In this document: one piece after another, positions 12,000-22,314 of the stretch
Position numbering within the stretch: position 1 is the stretch's first letter
How the letters are laid out: each line of letters begins with the position of its first letter
Origin: Rhizophagus irregularis
Lineage: Eukaryota > Glomeromycota > Glomeromycetes > Glomerales > Glomeraceae
Direction of reading: 5' to 3'
DNA length: 64,000 nucleotides
Assembly: GCF_026210795.1 (NCBI RefSeq)
Contig: NC_089440.1
Span: forward strand, 1,612,001 to 1,676,000
Program-made: the position numbers and the translations under genes
Notes under the pieces: generated by a model
Databases searched by the model: none
Told to the model about the DNA's origin: nothing
What the model saw: only the letters and a program-made list of their open reading frames with translations

Positions 12000-13440
12000 G
12001 ACGTATGAGAAAAAATTGATCGTGTGTGAAAAAAAAATTAAAAATCAATTTATTCGGTGCCACGTTGAATAAAAATTTTTTTATTTCAAATGAATTGAAT
12101 TTAATTTTACTTGAAAAATTATAAAATAAATAATAACAATGTTCGATTGATAAATTATTTTTAATAGTATGAAAACGCATTAAATAATTTTAATATACTG
12201 TATTTTAATTATAATAAAGTTTTAATAAGAAAAAAGGTGGCAAATAATGTAAATGAATGAAATTTTTATATCAGTTTTTGAAAGAACGAAATTTATTATT
12301 TAGTAAAAAAAAAAAGGAAAAAGGAAGAGATAGCAGACACCGTGAGCAATTCCGGGAAGTTTGTCCAAAACTTTGCGTCCAAAATCCAACACTGGGCCGG
12401 CCGGCCGTTGCGGGTATAGTAGGAGGCGTAATATACTGGAGAATCAGAGATTAAATTAATTAATATTAAACTAGCTGTAATCTGTTGCAACAGGATTAAT
12501 AATAAAATTTTTGACCTGAGTATATAACATAAATAATAAAAATATGTCCTAATATCTAAGTTTTGAGTCTCTCTTAGGAGTGGTAAAAATAATTGAAAGT
12601 CTCTCTTAGGAGCGGAAGAAATAATTTTTTTTCTCGATTTTTTTTTTCAACGTTTAGTTTATATTAATTACTAGGTCTTCTTTTATTTTTTGATTAAATA
12701 ATCTTGAATATGGCTAAATAATTCTTCGATAAGAATAAACCATCTTCACTCGATGGGGTTTCTTTTTTCTTACCATCTTCTTTTAGGTATGTAGGTTGTG
12801 AGTGTGGGTTGTGTGTATGGGTGGATGGTGACTATAATATCAAAAAATCCCGATAGTCACAAATTCCCAAAGTTTTTTTTTTTAATAAACACAATTTTAA
12901 AAATGCAGCGGCGCAGTAACGGGTCTTAATTTATTCAAATATAATTTGAATTATTTGATTAGTATTAACGCAAAATATTTGTAAATTTTATCAATACCAA
13001 TGCAAATTGCAAATTTTTATTAAATATTAATTCAAATTCACTAAGTTACTATATCATTAATGAAATTAAAAGAAAAATCTTTTTTATTTTAATTAAAAGG
13101 ACAATGTACAGTATATTACTAGATTGCTAATCTAAAATTGCATTAAAAATTGGATTTTCAAGATTTTAGATTTGCATTTATCGAGATTTTGGTGTCAGGA
13201 TTATGCATGATTGACTGTCGATATTATGATTGTTCAGGATTTGCTTCTCGTAACATAAATCACGAGGAAACTGCGAATTAATCTACAATGCATGTTAATA
13301 TAAAATTAGCCTATGACTATATAAATCCTCAATTTTCCAGCTAAATAAAAATGAATCAGTTCGGATTTTTTGCTAAAATCGGCTATAAATCAATAAAATC
13401 ACTGAAACTGCTATTAAATCGACAAAATTGCTAAAAAATC
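12000..13440. other. Intergenic, no gene seen
   Basis: Low-complexity AT-rich sequence with one GC-rich patch (GGCCGGCCGGCCG near 12394) preceded by CCAACACTG, a string typical of hAT ends. No matching second end was found upstream. Confidence 0.45.
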
Positions 13441-13479
13441 GTTATATAGTGCTTAAACACTCAAGTACAATACATTTCA

Positions 13480-13860
13480 GAGATAATATTGCAAGAATGG
13501 TTAAACCTGTATGGAATACTCCCAATTGTGATATAAATCTTAAGGAAGTACAAGCGTTAATGCATCTGCATTTGCATTACAAGCATGATTATGAAACACC
13601 AGAAATGTGGTGCTCTCATATTTGAGCTCCATTCAAAAAATTTCTTAAAGACAATCCAAGGTACTTTTTATATATCCAGTTGGTGTAGAACATATATATA
13701 GATGGGAAAATTCAATTGTCGAGAAAGAATATAGAAACTTAAGTCTTAAAAGGCAAATCTCAGTTACAGAGACTGAGATGAAGCGTCTTCAACCAGAGAT
13801 TACATCCCAGTCTCTCATTCTGGTGATCCCGTTGATCAGTACGGTTTGACAAATTTCTTA
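13480..13860 (+). pseudogene. Unrecognised coding remnant
   Basis: Two stretches have protein-like composition. One is 13500-13624, with the segment VQALMHLHLHYKHDYETPEMW. The other is about 13672-13850, with VGVEHIYRWENSIVEKEYRN. They are separated by a stop and a frame change. I do not recognise the family. It runs into the inverted repeat that starts near 13827. Confidence 0.35.
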
Positions 13861-14413
13861 ACCGGTTAAAAATCCGTTTTCATCCTTAGATAACGCGGTT
13901 AAACGGATAAAAATGTTCGATGACAAATTAAAATTTACGCCAAATATGTTTAAATAATTTTTTTTGATGATCAAGTTAATATATTTACTACGTACACAAA
14001 TTTTATATATTATAAATATATTTATTCATCTTTATTCATCAACGTATAATGTTATTTCATCCTAAAATAAAGAAGATTGTTGAAATTTTTTTTTTTAATC
14101 ATACTACAGGATAAAATCTATACAATAAGCATCTGAACTTATTTATAGACCCAACTAAATTAACTCAAATATTGATGGTGAGCAAACTGTCATGAAATTT
14201 CAGCACTTTTATCTATTCGGAAGTATTTATTTCACGAAAAATATGGGAGATCGAGAAAATTAGAACAAAAATGATATGATGATCATTAATAAGCGGATAT
14301 CCTCTATCCCGCTGATCCGGTGAAAACTATCCGTTCAACAAATTAACAAATTTTTAATCCGGTTTAACGGATATATCCGGCGCCAGACCGGCGGATCAAC
14401 GGATTACGGGTTC
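13827..14413. repeat. Imperfect inverted-repeat element (possible MITE)
   Basis: The left end (CCCGTTGATCAGTACGGTTT, then AACCGGTTAAAAATCCG) is an imperfect inverted match of the right end (AATCCGGTTTAACGGAT, then ACCGGCGGATCAACGG). The ends are degenerate and no clear target duplication was found. Confidence 0.4.
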
Positions 14414-14555
14414 ATCGAAACTTTTATTTGCATTTAAAATAATTTTTATTATTTTTTTCGAGTTGATAGATAAACATGGTATGGGATTGATGAACTCAAG
14501 TTTAGGAAAACATGGAGTTTTCTGAAAATATAATAATATCATACTTTCATTTCAG

Positions 14556-15020
14556 GAAGCAGAGAATCTTATTTGCATCACGGAAGACAAAATACAGGAT
14601 AAAATCCTTAAAGGCTTCGCTCGGAATATAAACAATTCGGAAGCTCATACGAAACGAATAAAAAATGAAAGCGGGTTAAGAATTTGTATGATATTGACAT
14701 TATTTGTGAGTGAGAAAGATTTCATACTTTATTCTTTGCAGGTCGAGATTGCTATATAGTTGGGTATGATTTCACGACGAAGTGCCTATTAGCATCGAAT
14801 TTCCGAGAAGCTTTGGATGAAGAATAATATCAAGCCTTATGCAACAATGTGATCATAGTTCATTAAAGGAGGCATATGTGATGATTCTCCTGTACAAGTA
14901 AGAGGGATAGAAACTTCATGGCTGATCCGATTTGATGCTAATAAACCGCTCCTTCGGGATCAACTTTTAGGAACCAGATTTTCACATGATGGAGAATGAT
15001 ACGCTGTATATCATCATTTC
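14556..15020 (+). pseudogene. Unrecognised fragmented gene
   Basis: After a TTTCAG acceptor-like site, 14558-14690 reads EAENLICITEDKIQDKIL and onward. After a CTTTGCAG site at about 14742, RDCYIVGYDFTTKCLLASNF reads to a stop at about 14828, followed by frameshifts and more stops. Composition suggests a real but decayed gene; the family is not recognised. The pogo-like MITE at 15031 lies at its 3' edge. Confidence 0.35.
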
Positions 15021-15030
15021 AAAACATATA

Positions 15031-15214
15031 CAGTCAAACCTTTATATAACGATATGTCGGGACATATATGAAATTTTTAGAAAATATCGTTATATCAAAG
15101 TTATACCGATATTTATATGTCCTCATATATAGCGGGAAAATAAAATTTTATCGGTATATCAAGTTTTTAATAGTATATCGGTATGTCGAATATCGGTATA
15201 TCGAGGTTAGACTG
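15031..15214. mobile_element. Pogo/Tc1-like MITE with TA target duplication
   Basis: 184 bp flanked by TA on both sides (15029-15030 and 15215-15216). The termini are inverted: 5' CAGTCAAACCTTTATATAAC against 3' TATACCGATATACC-type sequence reading GGTTAGACTG on the plus strand. The body consists of diverged ATATCGGTATA-type repeats. CAGTC..AACC termini with TA duplication are typical of pogo-like nonautonomous elements. No coding capacity. Confidence 0.75.
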
Positions 15215-15216
15215 TA

Positions 15217-16010
15217 CTACTTACTGGTGTCCTGGTTCATTCTGCTTAAATCAAAAGAAGAGCATTCCTTGCCTCTTTATGTTACTGCGAAACAAAATCT
15301 GTCAAATATCAATCAACAAACGAGAGAAATATAGTAATTATGTACTGAACGGAAAGTAATAATGGGTTATCGGTTATATAGTGATACTCTTGTTGGTGTT
15401 ATCCAGGCAGTCATGAAAGTTTTCAGAATTTAATACACTTTAAGATTTGAAATTGACGACTGGTCAACTGAAACGTGAAAAGTCTGATATGAGATGCAAG
15501 TAATATTAAGTAAAAAAAAATTCAGACATACCCTTTATTCCAGAAAAGTTTATGTGTCTGATAACCCTTGACAGGATATAATTCGGAAATCATAAGAATT
15601 ATAAGCGAAGTGTTATCGAGGAATAATATGTAGAAGAGTTTTCTGAAGAACCCGGAAAAAATGATGGACTCGAAATTAATCAACATTATATTGCTTTTAT
15701 CGGTTATTCGAGCAAATTATCTAAATTATCTTCAGTTATTTATCCTAAATAGTAAATTTATATGCATTCAGGGATAAAGACCCGAGTCTTATTTCAAATG
15801 TATTGCAAATAAATTTTTTTGTGTTCAATCGTTATTAATAGAATATTCCTTTCGGGATATCCTTTTTTTGGCAATCAATATTTCACATAACGGGGGGCGT
15901 GCATATTAAGATTTGCAAGGGGTGATTAACGAAATGACGAAGTAATTATGCTAATAAAAAAAAAAAATTACTTCGAGTAACGTTTCATAATTTTATACAG
16001 CACTATAACT
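15217..16010. other. Decayed intergenic sequence
   Basis: Short coding-like fragments (for example around 15240-15340) but nothing assignable. Confidence 0.4.
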
Positions 16011-16018
16011 CGCAAACA

Positions 16019-16045
16019 TTACACTAACCGAATATGTAAAACAAT
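16019..16045 (+). promoter_or_regulatory. F-box upstream module
   Basis: CTAACCGAATATGTAAAACAA, about 95 bp before the ATG at 16132, matches the element upstream of the other F-box copies. Confidence 0.5.
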
Positions 16046-16131
16046 AGAATAATAAATAACAAATTTGCATTTATTATTAATATTTTCTTCCTCCAGCAGA
16101 TTCTTTTTCTTTTTTTTTGAAAATAAACAAA

Positions 16132-17256
16132 ATGTCCAGTCAACTTCCCATTGATTGTCTTAACGAAATATTTAAGTATTTTGAAGATGATATAATTACT
16201 TTACATGCATGTTTGCAAGTTAGTAGTCTTTATTGTGAAATTGCAGTTGAAATTTTATGGAAGGATGTTTTGGATTTTCAAAATGGTTATGAACATAGTT
16301 ATAAGTCACACGTATCATTATCAATTATTAGTACTTTGATTGCTTGTCTTCCTAAGGAATCGAAAGATCTTTTACATAAGAATAGAATTTGTATTATTAC
16401 TCCAACTCAGGAACCTCCATTATTTAATTATCCATCATTTTGCAAAACTATTTCAATTTATGGAATCGAAAGAATGATTGAATACACTATTAAAAGTCTA
16501 CAATTAATTACTTCAGCAGAGGATTTTGATTATGGTAAACGTCTATTATTACAAGAAATATTAAAAATGTTTATGAATCTTTCATCTTTAAAATCTTTAG
16601 ATTGTTCTACAGCATACATTGATGATATTGAGTTTATTTATTTACCTGAAGCAAAATTCTGTTTAAGAAATCTTACAAGATTATGTTGTGATTCAGATTC
16701 TCCTCCCAAATTTTTTTATCAAATATCACAAATATGTCATAATATACAATCAATAATTATAGATTTTGCTGATGTTATTTCAAATGGATTGGCAGATTTA
16801 ATTTCTTCACAAAATAATTTAAAATGTATAACTTTAATATCTTCTTATTATGACGAGAATGATGAAATAAAGGCCATAATCCCCTCTTCAACTAAATTTT
16901 CTTTAACATTAACTGAATTAACATTACATGAATATTATATACCATTATCATTTGTAGCTTTGTTTAAAAATTTACAAAAACTTTTTTTTTCTTTCAAGTA
17001 TAAACCGTTTGATGATTTTGATCAATTACAATATGTTCATTTTTCACAATTGAAAACTTTGAAATTTTTATATTCTCATCCAAAAATTGAAATGTTAATT
17101 ATATTTTTAGAAATTAATGGAAAAAATTTAATAGAATTTTATATATGCAAAGGTCAAAATAATAATTCATTAAATTTAGCAATAGCTAAATTTTGTCCAA
17201 ACCTTAAAATTCTATCAGGTTCTTTGATTAGGAACATTGAAACTAATCTTAAATAA
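16132..17256 (+). CDS. F-box/LRR-like protein B, C-terminally truncated by a frameshift (374 aa)
   Basis: F-box at residues about 3-45 (MSSQLPIDCLNEIFKYFEDD, then TLHACLQVSSLYCEIAVEIL and a tryptophan). I use the ATG at 16132 because paralogues start MSSQLP; the open frame reaches further upstream only through a non-ATG codon. It aligns with the paralogues up to FCPNLKIL. It then ends about 110 residues early, in IETNLK and a stop. Just past the stop, a shifted frame reads IINSQ-stop-YLEN, matching the paralogous LILNNCQYLE, so a frameshift near 17245 created the end. It may still be expressed as a truncated F-box protein, or it may be a young pseudogene. Confidence 0.7.
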   Translation: MSSQLPIDCLNEIFKYFEDDIITLHACLQVSSLYCEIAVEILWKDVLDFQNGYEHSYKSHVSLSIISTLIACLPKESKDLLHKNRICIITPTQEPPLFNYPSFCKTISIYGIERMIEYTIKSLQLITSAEDFDYGKRLLLQEILKMFMNLSSLKSLDCSTAYIDDIEFIYLPEAKFCLRNLTRLCCDSDSPPKFFYQISQICHNIQSIIIDFADVISNGLADLISSQNNLKCITLISSYYDENDEIKAIIPSSTKFSLTLTELTLHEYYIPLSFVALFKNLQKLFFSFKYKPFDDFDQLQYVHFSQLKTLKFLYSHPKIEMLIIFLEINGKNLIEFYICKGQNNNSLNLAIAKFCPNLKILSGSLIRNIETNLK

Positions 17257-18760
17257 TTAATAGTCAATGATATTTAGAAAATTATTAAAATTATTTAGAT
17301 TTTGATATCATTAATGGATGTTGAAACCATAGGGATCATACACCGCAAAAATCTCTTTCGCTAGTTATTATTATTTAAATCAGAAGTATGAAGTGTCAAT
17401 TAATAGAATATGAATAATGAACATTATTTTTATAACATTTGTAACAGATAATAAAAAACTTTGATTTATTTTTCAATATTTATAATATATATGTAAATAA
17501 AGGTAGGTATAAAAATGTTTACTATGATCGGTGCATAACTTTTAAATTATATAATGGATCGAAGGTTAAGGTCAGCAATAAATGATGGGTTTATATTATA
17601 GAGATGACGCCGCAACTAGGTCTTACTAATCGCAACTCGCAGCTCGCAACCCGCATAGCAGTAATTTCGCAACTATTTAAAAAACAGTTGAGGCGTCAAC
17701 CTTAGTTTATAATAAATATAAATACGTCAACCTGAAGCAGAAAATTAAAGTTTATCTGGAAAGATCACGTCTTCAAAAAGGGTATTTGTGAAATTAGTAA
17801 ATGTAATTTCATATTTATTCAATACTAGAGTTCGTGATTCTTTTTATTGATCTTGGTCACTCTGTGTTGAAATGTTTGGAAATCATAACCAGCGACTTTA
17901 GTTGTAAGAAAGCATATTATAAATCTTATTCTTTATTACTTTGTATGTATAAGTGAACATGTAATTTTGGCGAATTTTTTATATTTTAGATTAGGTGAAT
18001 TATCATATCATTAATATCATCCAACAATTTTAATAATTTTAATAAAGAAAATAGTAAAATTTATTAAAGGAATTTTCTTATATTAAAGTCTTTTTCATAT
18101 GTTTTAGCCAGATTTGAGAGAGTTTATTAAGACCGTTACAGAGTGTTGGGATAAAAAGTGTCGGGATAAAAAGTAATGAGTGTTGGATTTTGAATTTTCG
18201 GGATTATGATTTGTCAGGATTGTGAGCGTCGGGTTTATGTTATAATGGATTCTGATCGTCAGTAAGTCCGGAATTTTTTTTTGCGTCAAGACATCTCCAT
18301 GTGTAATTACTAATTATATAGTAAAGGGGGAGTGTACCAACGTATGTTTATGTATTTTTTTTTTATCTTGATAGAATTAAAAAATAAATTTTTTTGGTTG
18401 ATAAGATAAATAAGATAAATTCTTGGTGGCAGAAGTTTTCCGAAATAATTCATACCATAAGTATGGGAATATAAAATTAATTTTGATGTACGTGTTGATC
18501 TACGTTGCGATCGGGAAATACGATTTTTAATGGAACTCAGGAGGCTGGTTTTTTTTTTCTTCATAAAAAGGAAGTAACTCTGAAACCAAGCTATTGATAA
18601 TTACATGTTAACGAAATATTTAATAATATTTACAAAAAAAAAATTAATTCCAATATTTTAAAAATGAACCGAATCTTCATATTTAATTGTTACAATTTCC
18701 ATCAATGTCGTTTCACACCTACTTAATAAAAAAAAACTCAATTTAGTCTATATGCAGTCT
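17257..18760. other. Intergenic, no gene seen
   Basis: Decayed F-box C-terminal sequence for the first 40 bp or so, then AT-rich sequence. A patch of CGCAACTCGCAGCTCGCAAC-type short repeats lies near 17620-17665. GTCGGGAT-type short repeats lie near 18130-18260. Confidence 0.45.
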
Positions 18761-18764
18761 CAGG

Positions 18765-19232
18765 TGCTGCCTTAATCAATGTAGAAGTCAAACCTGTCCC
18801 TCCTGTTTCTGAACATCCCGTGACTTATCTTGTTTCCGGCAGTGTTGGCAAATTTTGAGGTCATTTCACTTATTTGAAATGACCTTAGGTCATTTCGTAT
18901 ATGATCACGTGATATATTCATAGTAAAATCATGTCGTAATCAGGTCATTTAAAGGTCATTTCAAGGTCATTTGCCAACACTGGTTTCCGGTACATTAAGT
19001 CATGATATAACCGTATTAAAAACCGTAACTCAAATTATATATGTTGATATGAACCAACAACCATTAGGTCGACTTTTGTTGTATCACGTAAAGCAGAAAA
19101 ACCATTTCTGTTGTTGTAATAAATGCTAAGGCACCATATCTTCCTGATTCATACATTATTAGAGTTGCTGTTGGGGATCCAGTAAATGAAAATCAATTAG
19201 ATGCCTTTGGCTGTGCTGTAGCTACAATAAAG
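18765..19232 (+). pseudogene. ML (MD-2-related lipid-recognition)-like protein, interrupted by a hAT MITE
   Basis: Before the insert the frame reads INVEVKPVPPVSEHPVTYLV. Directly after it, SGTLSHDITVLKTVTQIIYV continues. A later segment in another frame reads APYLPDSYIIRVAVGDPVNE and ends FGCAVATIK-stop. This order (a VKPDPP-like start, VSGT..HDIT, then PDxYxIxVxVGDP and a Cys near the end) is typical of fungal ML-domain lipid-binding secreted proteins. The gene lacks a readable signal-peptide exon, contains at least one frameshift around 19085-19120, and is cut by the MITE at 18840-18982. The family call is from pattern and moderately sure. Confidence 0.6.
18840..18982. mobile_element. hAT-type MITE with perfect 8-bp target duplication
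   Basis: 143 bp with inverted ends CAGTGTTGGCAAA and TTTGCCAACACTG. The target duplication GTTTCCGG lies at 18832-18839 and 18983-18990. Subterminal inverted AAATGACCT/AGGTCATTT repeats fill the body. 8-bp duplications and CAGTGTTGG-type ends are hAT hallmarks. No coding capacity. Confidence 0.9.
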
Positions 19233-20190
19233 TAGAGGAGCTTATCCTATCGCTGGTTATCTGATCGAAGCGTTTCCATACCCATTGCCGAGCGTTCATA
19301 CTCAATCCCTAAATGCTATTTGTTTAATGAAAAAAGATTACTATTGCTGGTTCGAATGTGTTAATCTTTTTAATATGAGATCTATTTATTTTATTTTTCG
19401 ATAATTTTAATTTTAATTTTAATGACTATTTAATAGAATGATGTACTTTTTTATTAATTAATTTATTTATAAAACTTAATCTAATCATAATAAATTGTAA
19501 ATTAGTTCGTTATTTTTTTAAATGTATATTCATGTTATTATATTTTTGTAGTTTCAGGGAATTGATAAATTAAAATATTAAAAGCTTTGCCTTCATTATC
19601 CTTTGCATTGAATTATTTGGATTTTTTTTATTCATCTTAATTGAAAACTAACCAATTATTAATGCTTAAATAAAAATAAAATGTTTAAAATTGAATACGT
19701 TCCTATACTATACAAACTTTACCTGCTGCTAGAAAACATTTTGATCACGTTTCAGAAAATTCAATCTTATAAAAAATATGTCAAACTATACTTGGAAATG
19801 GAAACCCTATTCTCAGACTTTTTTACTTAATCATATTACGGGAAATCCACGTGGCGCCTGAATATTGACTGGCCCAGTTGAATTGATTGTTTCGCATGTA
19901 ACATTTATCAATAAAATTAATTTTATTATTTTTATAATAAGTATATTTAAAAGTTAACTCTGTCTACATAACAAGAATTAATAAATGAGTGTTTCAAAAT
20001 TTTATTATTTGATGGCTTAAATTAACACGGAAAAGCCTAAATCACAATTTTATTCTAATGATTCATGGGTTCTCACATTAATATTAATCTTTAATCTATA
20101 TAATTAAAAAAATTTGTGTGTATTAACCGTATAAATAAATTCTACCTTACTACTTCCATTGACCAGTTTATTACGTGACGTCAAACAAAT
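19233..20190. other. Intergenic, no gene seen
   Basis: AT-rich sequence with a CACGTG near 19850. Nothing assignable. Confidence 0.5.
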
Positions 20191-20289
20191 TCAAAAGCGA
20201 AATTTATACGCCGATCATATAATTCAAGCCGGCATTACCAACATTATAGCGCGAAGCAACAAGTGTATTAATTTAATTAAATTAAATAA

Positions 20290-20340
20290 ATGTGATTGGC
20301 TGCAAATTTATGTTAACCAAATATGTAAAACAAGGGAGTA
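20290..20340 (+). promoter_or_regulatory. F-box upstream module with CCAAT-type box
   Basis: GTGATTGGCTGCAAATTTAT followed by GTTAACCAAATATGTAAAAC. It lies about 60-100 bp before the F-box pseudogene and is the same module as in the live copies at 23.8 and 25.6 kb. Confidence 0.55.
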
Positions 20341-20384
20341 ATTACAATTTACTAAAAATTCATTGATTTTTTTTTTCGAAATCC

Positions 20385-21655
20385 AGCGGTCAAACTTCCT
20401 ACTGATTGTCTTAAAGAAATATTTGAATATTTAGAAAATGATACAATTACTTTACATTCATGTTTGCTAGTTAACCACCTTTGTTGTGAAATTGCAGTTG
20501 AAATTTTATAGAAGAATATTTGTTACACAAATTATTATAAGCCATATATTTCATTATCAATTACTAATACTTTAATTACTTGTCTTCCTAAGGAATCAAA
20601 AGATCTTTTACATAAGAATGGAATTTGTTTTATTATTTCGACTCAAAAACCTCCATTGTTTAATTATCCATCATTTTGCAAAACCAATTCAATTTATAAA
20701 ATTAATTATATGATTGAAATCAACGATTAATTACTTCGGCAGGAGATTTTAACCATATTGAACTTTTATATATTGAAAATGTTTATAAATCAAATTTCAT
20801 CCTTAAAATCTTTGGATATTTCTCCAGGTAGGATATACTGATAGAATTGAGTTTATTTTATTCACTTGAAGCAAAAATCTGTTTAAAGTATCTTGTAGAG
20901 TTAAAATGTTGTTCAAATATTTGCTCTGCATTTTTTTATCAAATACCGGAAATATGTCATAATATACAATCATTAACTATAACTTTTGTTAAATTTATTA
21001 TTTCAGATGGTATAACAGATTTAATTTCTTTACAAAGTAATTTAAAAAGTTTAGCATTAGAGTATTGTAATAAAGATATAATAAGAATAATAACCCCCTC
21101 GTTAATTAAATCATCTTTAACAATAACTAAATTAGTATTTATAGATACAGCTAATTCGCCATTATCATTCATATCTACGTTCATAAATTTACAAGAACTT
21201 ATTTTACATTTAGATCCTGATGATCCTAATGCTGAAGGTGCTTTTGAAGGTTTTGGTCAATTACAATATATTAAATTTCCCACAATTGAAAATTTTATAA
21301 CAAAATTTAGTAAAAGCTAAAATCTTAAAAGTTTATGTCACTATTAAAGAGATGAGGGGATGAATTGAAGCATTAAGTAAGTATTTTAGTTCACTTTGAT
21401 TACAGATTTATATCTAGTAAAAATTTTTTTGTTTTGATAAATTATTCACCAAAAAATTTTCATAAATTAACAATAAGTTTATTCCCATCTAAAAAATTAG
21501 AAGGATTTGAGGAATTTTTTATAAATAGGAAAAATTCTATATCACAAAAACCACTTTCATTAACTATTATTACTGGAGATATTTATTTATGATTCAGATT
21601 TAAAAATAATAATTGAAAAATATTTTAAAATGGTGTCATTAAAGAATATAAAATA
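20385..21655 (+). pseudogene. F-box/LRR-like pseudogene C
   Basis: Close relative of the gene at 24056-25501. The start codon is lost (the site where paralogues read ATG-TCC-AGT now reads ATCCAGCGG). The F-box is still readable (LPTDCLKEIFEYLENDTIT), the conserved Trp codon after EIL is a stop (TAG, about 20508), and several indels shift frame between 20720 and 20850. The longest open part is 20847-21318, containing ICLKYLVELKCCSNICSAFF. After QYIKFP an internal deletion joins to the segment before KFCPNLK. The last 300 bp decay further. Confidence 0.85.
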
Positions 21656-22314
21656 AGATGATGTTTCTGAAATGTGGTACATTGCATTTAATAAATGTTA
21701 AATTATGAAATTAGACATGATAACCCTGGTTTACCTGGTTTACCATACTAGTCAAATATTTGAAATTATCAAAATGATTCATTACCCGAAGTAATTCTTT
21801 ATAAAAATGTTCCATATTTAAATTTCGTAAACATAGCATATTCATGAAATAAATCATGGAAATTATTCAGTTTTGTCGATTTTATAACGGATTCATGGAT
21901 TAAATAATTGAATTTTATTGTATTGGTTGATTCAACTGAATGTTATACGAATTTATTTGGCGTTCTTGGTTATAAATATATTTTATTATTTTTCTTTCTC
22001 AATTACCCAAAAATGTTGTTAGAAATGTACAAGTAAATTTATAATAAAACACACTTTTTCTAGCATAAATAACTTGAAAGCAATGATGCAATTTACGTTA
22101 AAAATAATAATAATTTTAACATATATCTATTGATACATTCAGTTGAATAATAATGTTCCTTTTCTACATCATGGTGAAAAGCCATAACGTGAAGAAATTA
22201 GGATCACGTGGTTCAAACAATTGCTGTCGGAATTATCATTATTCTTATTGATAACTTTCATGTTTTAATTAAATTTTATTTATACACATTTAAAAAAAAT
22301 GATATGACAAAAAA
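21656..22314. other. Intergenic between F-box copies, no gene seen
   Basis: AT-rich. A CACGTG lies near 22205. Confidence 0.5.

Noticed and set aside
11812-12180. 122-aa minus-strand open frame
   Set aside because: Ile/Phe/Asn/Lys-rich without recognisable pattern, consistent with chance in AT-rich DNA; it overlaps a tandem duplication.
12385-12420. CCAACACTG followed by GGCCGGCC as a possible hAT right end with target duplication
   Set aside because: No CAGTGTTGG preceded by GGCCGGCC upstream.
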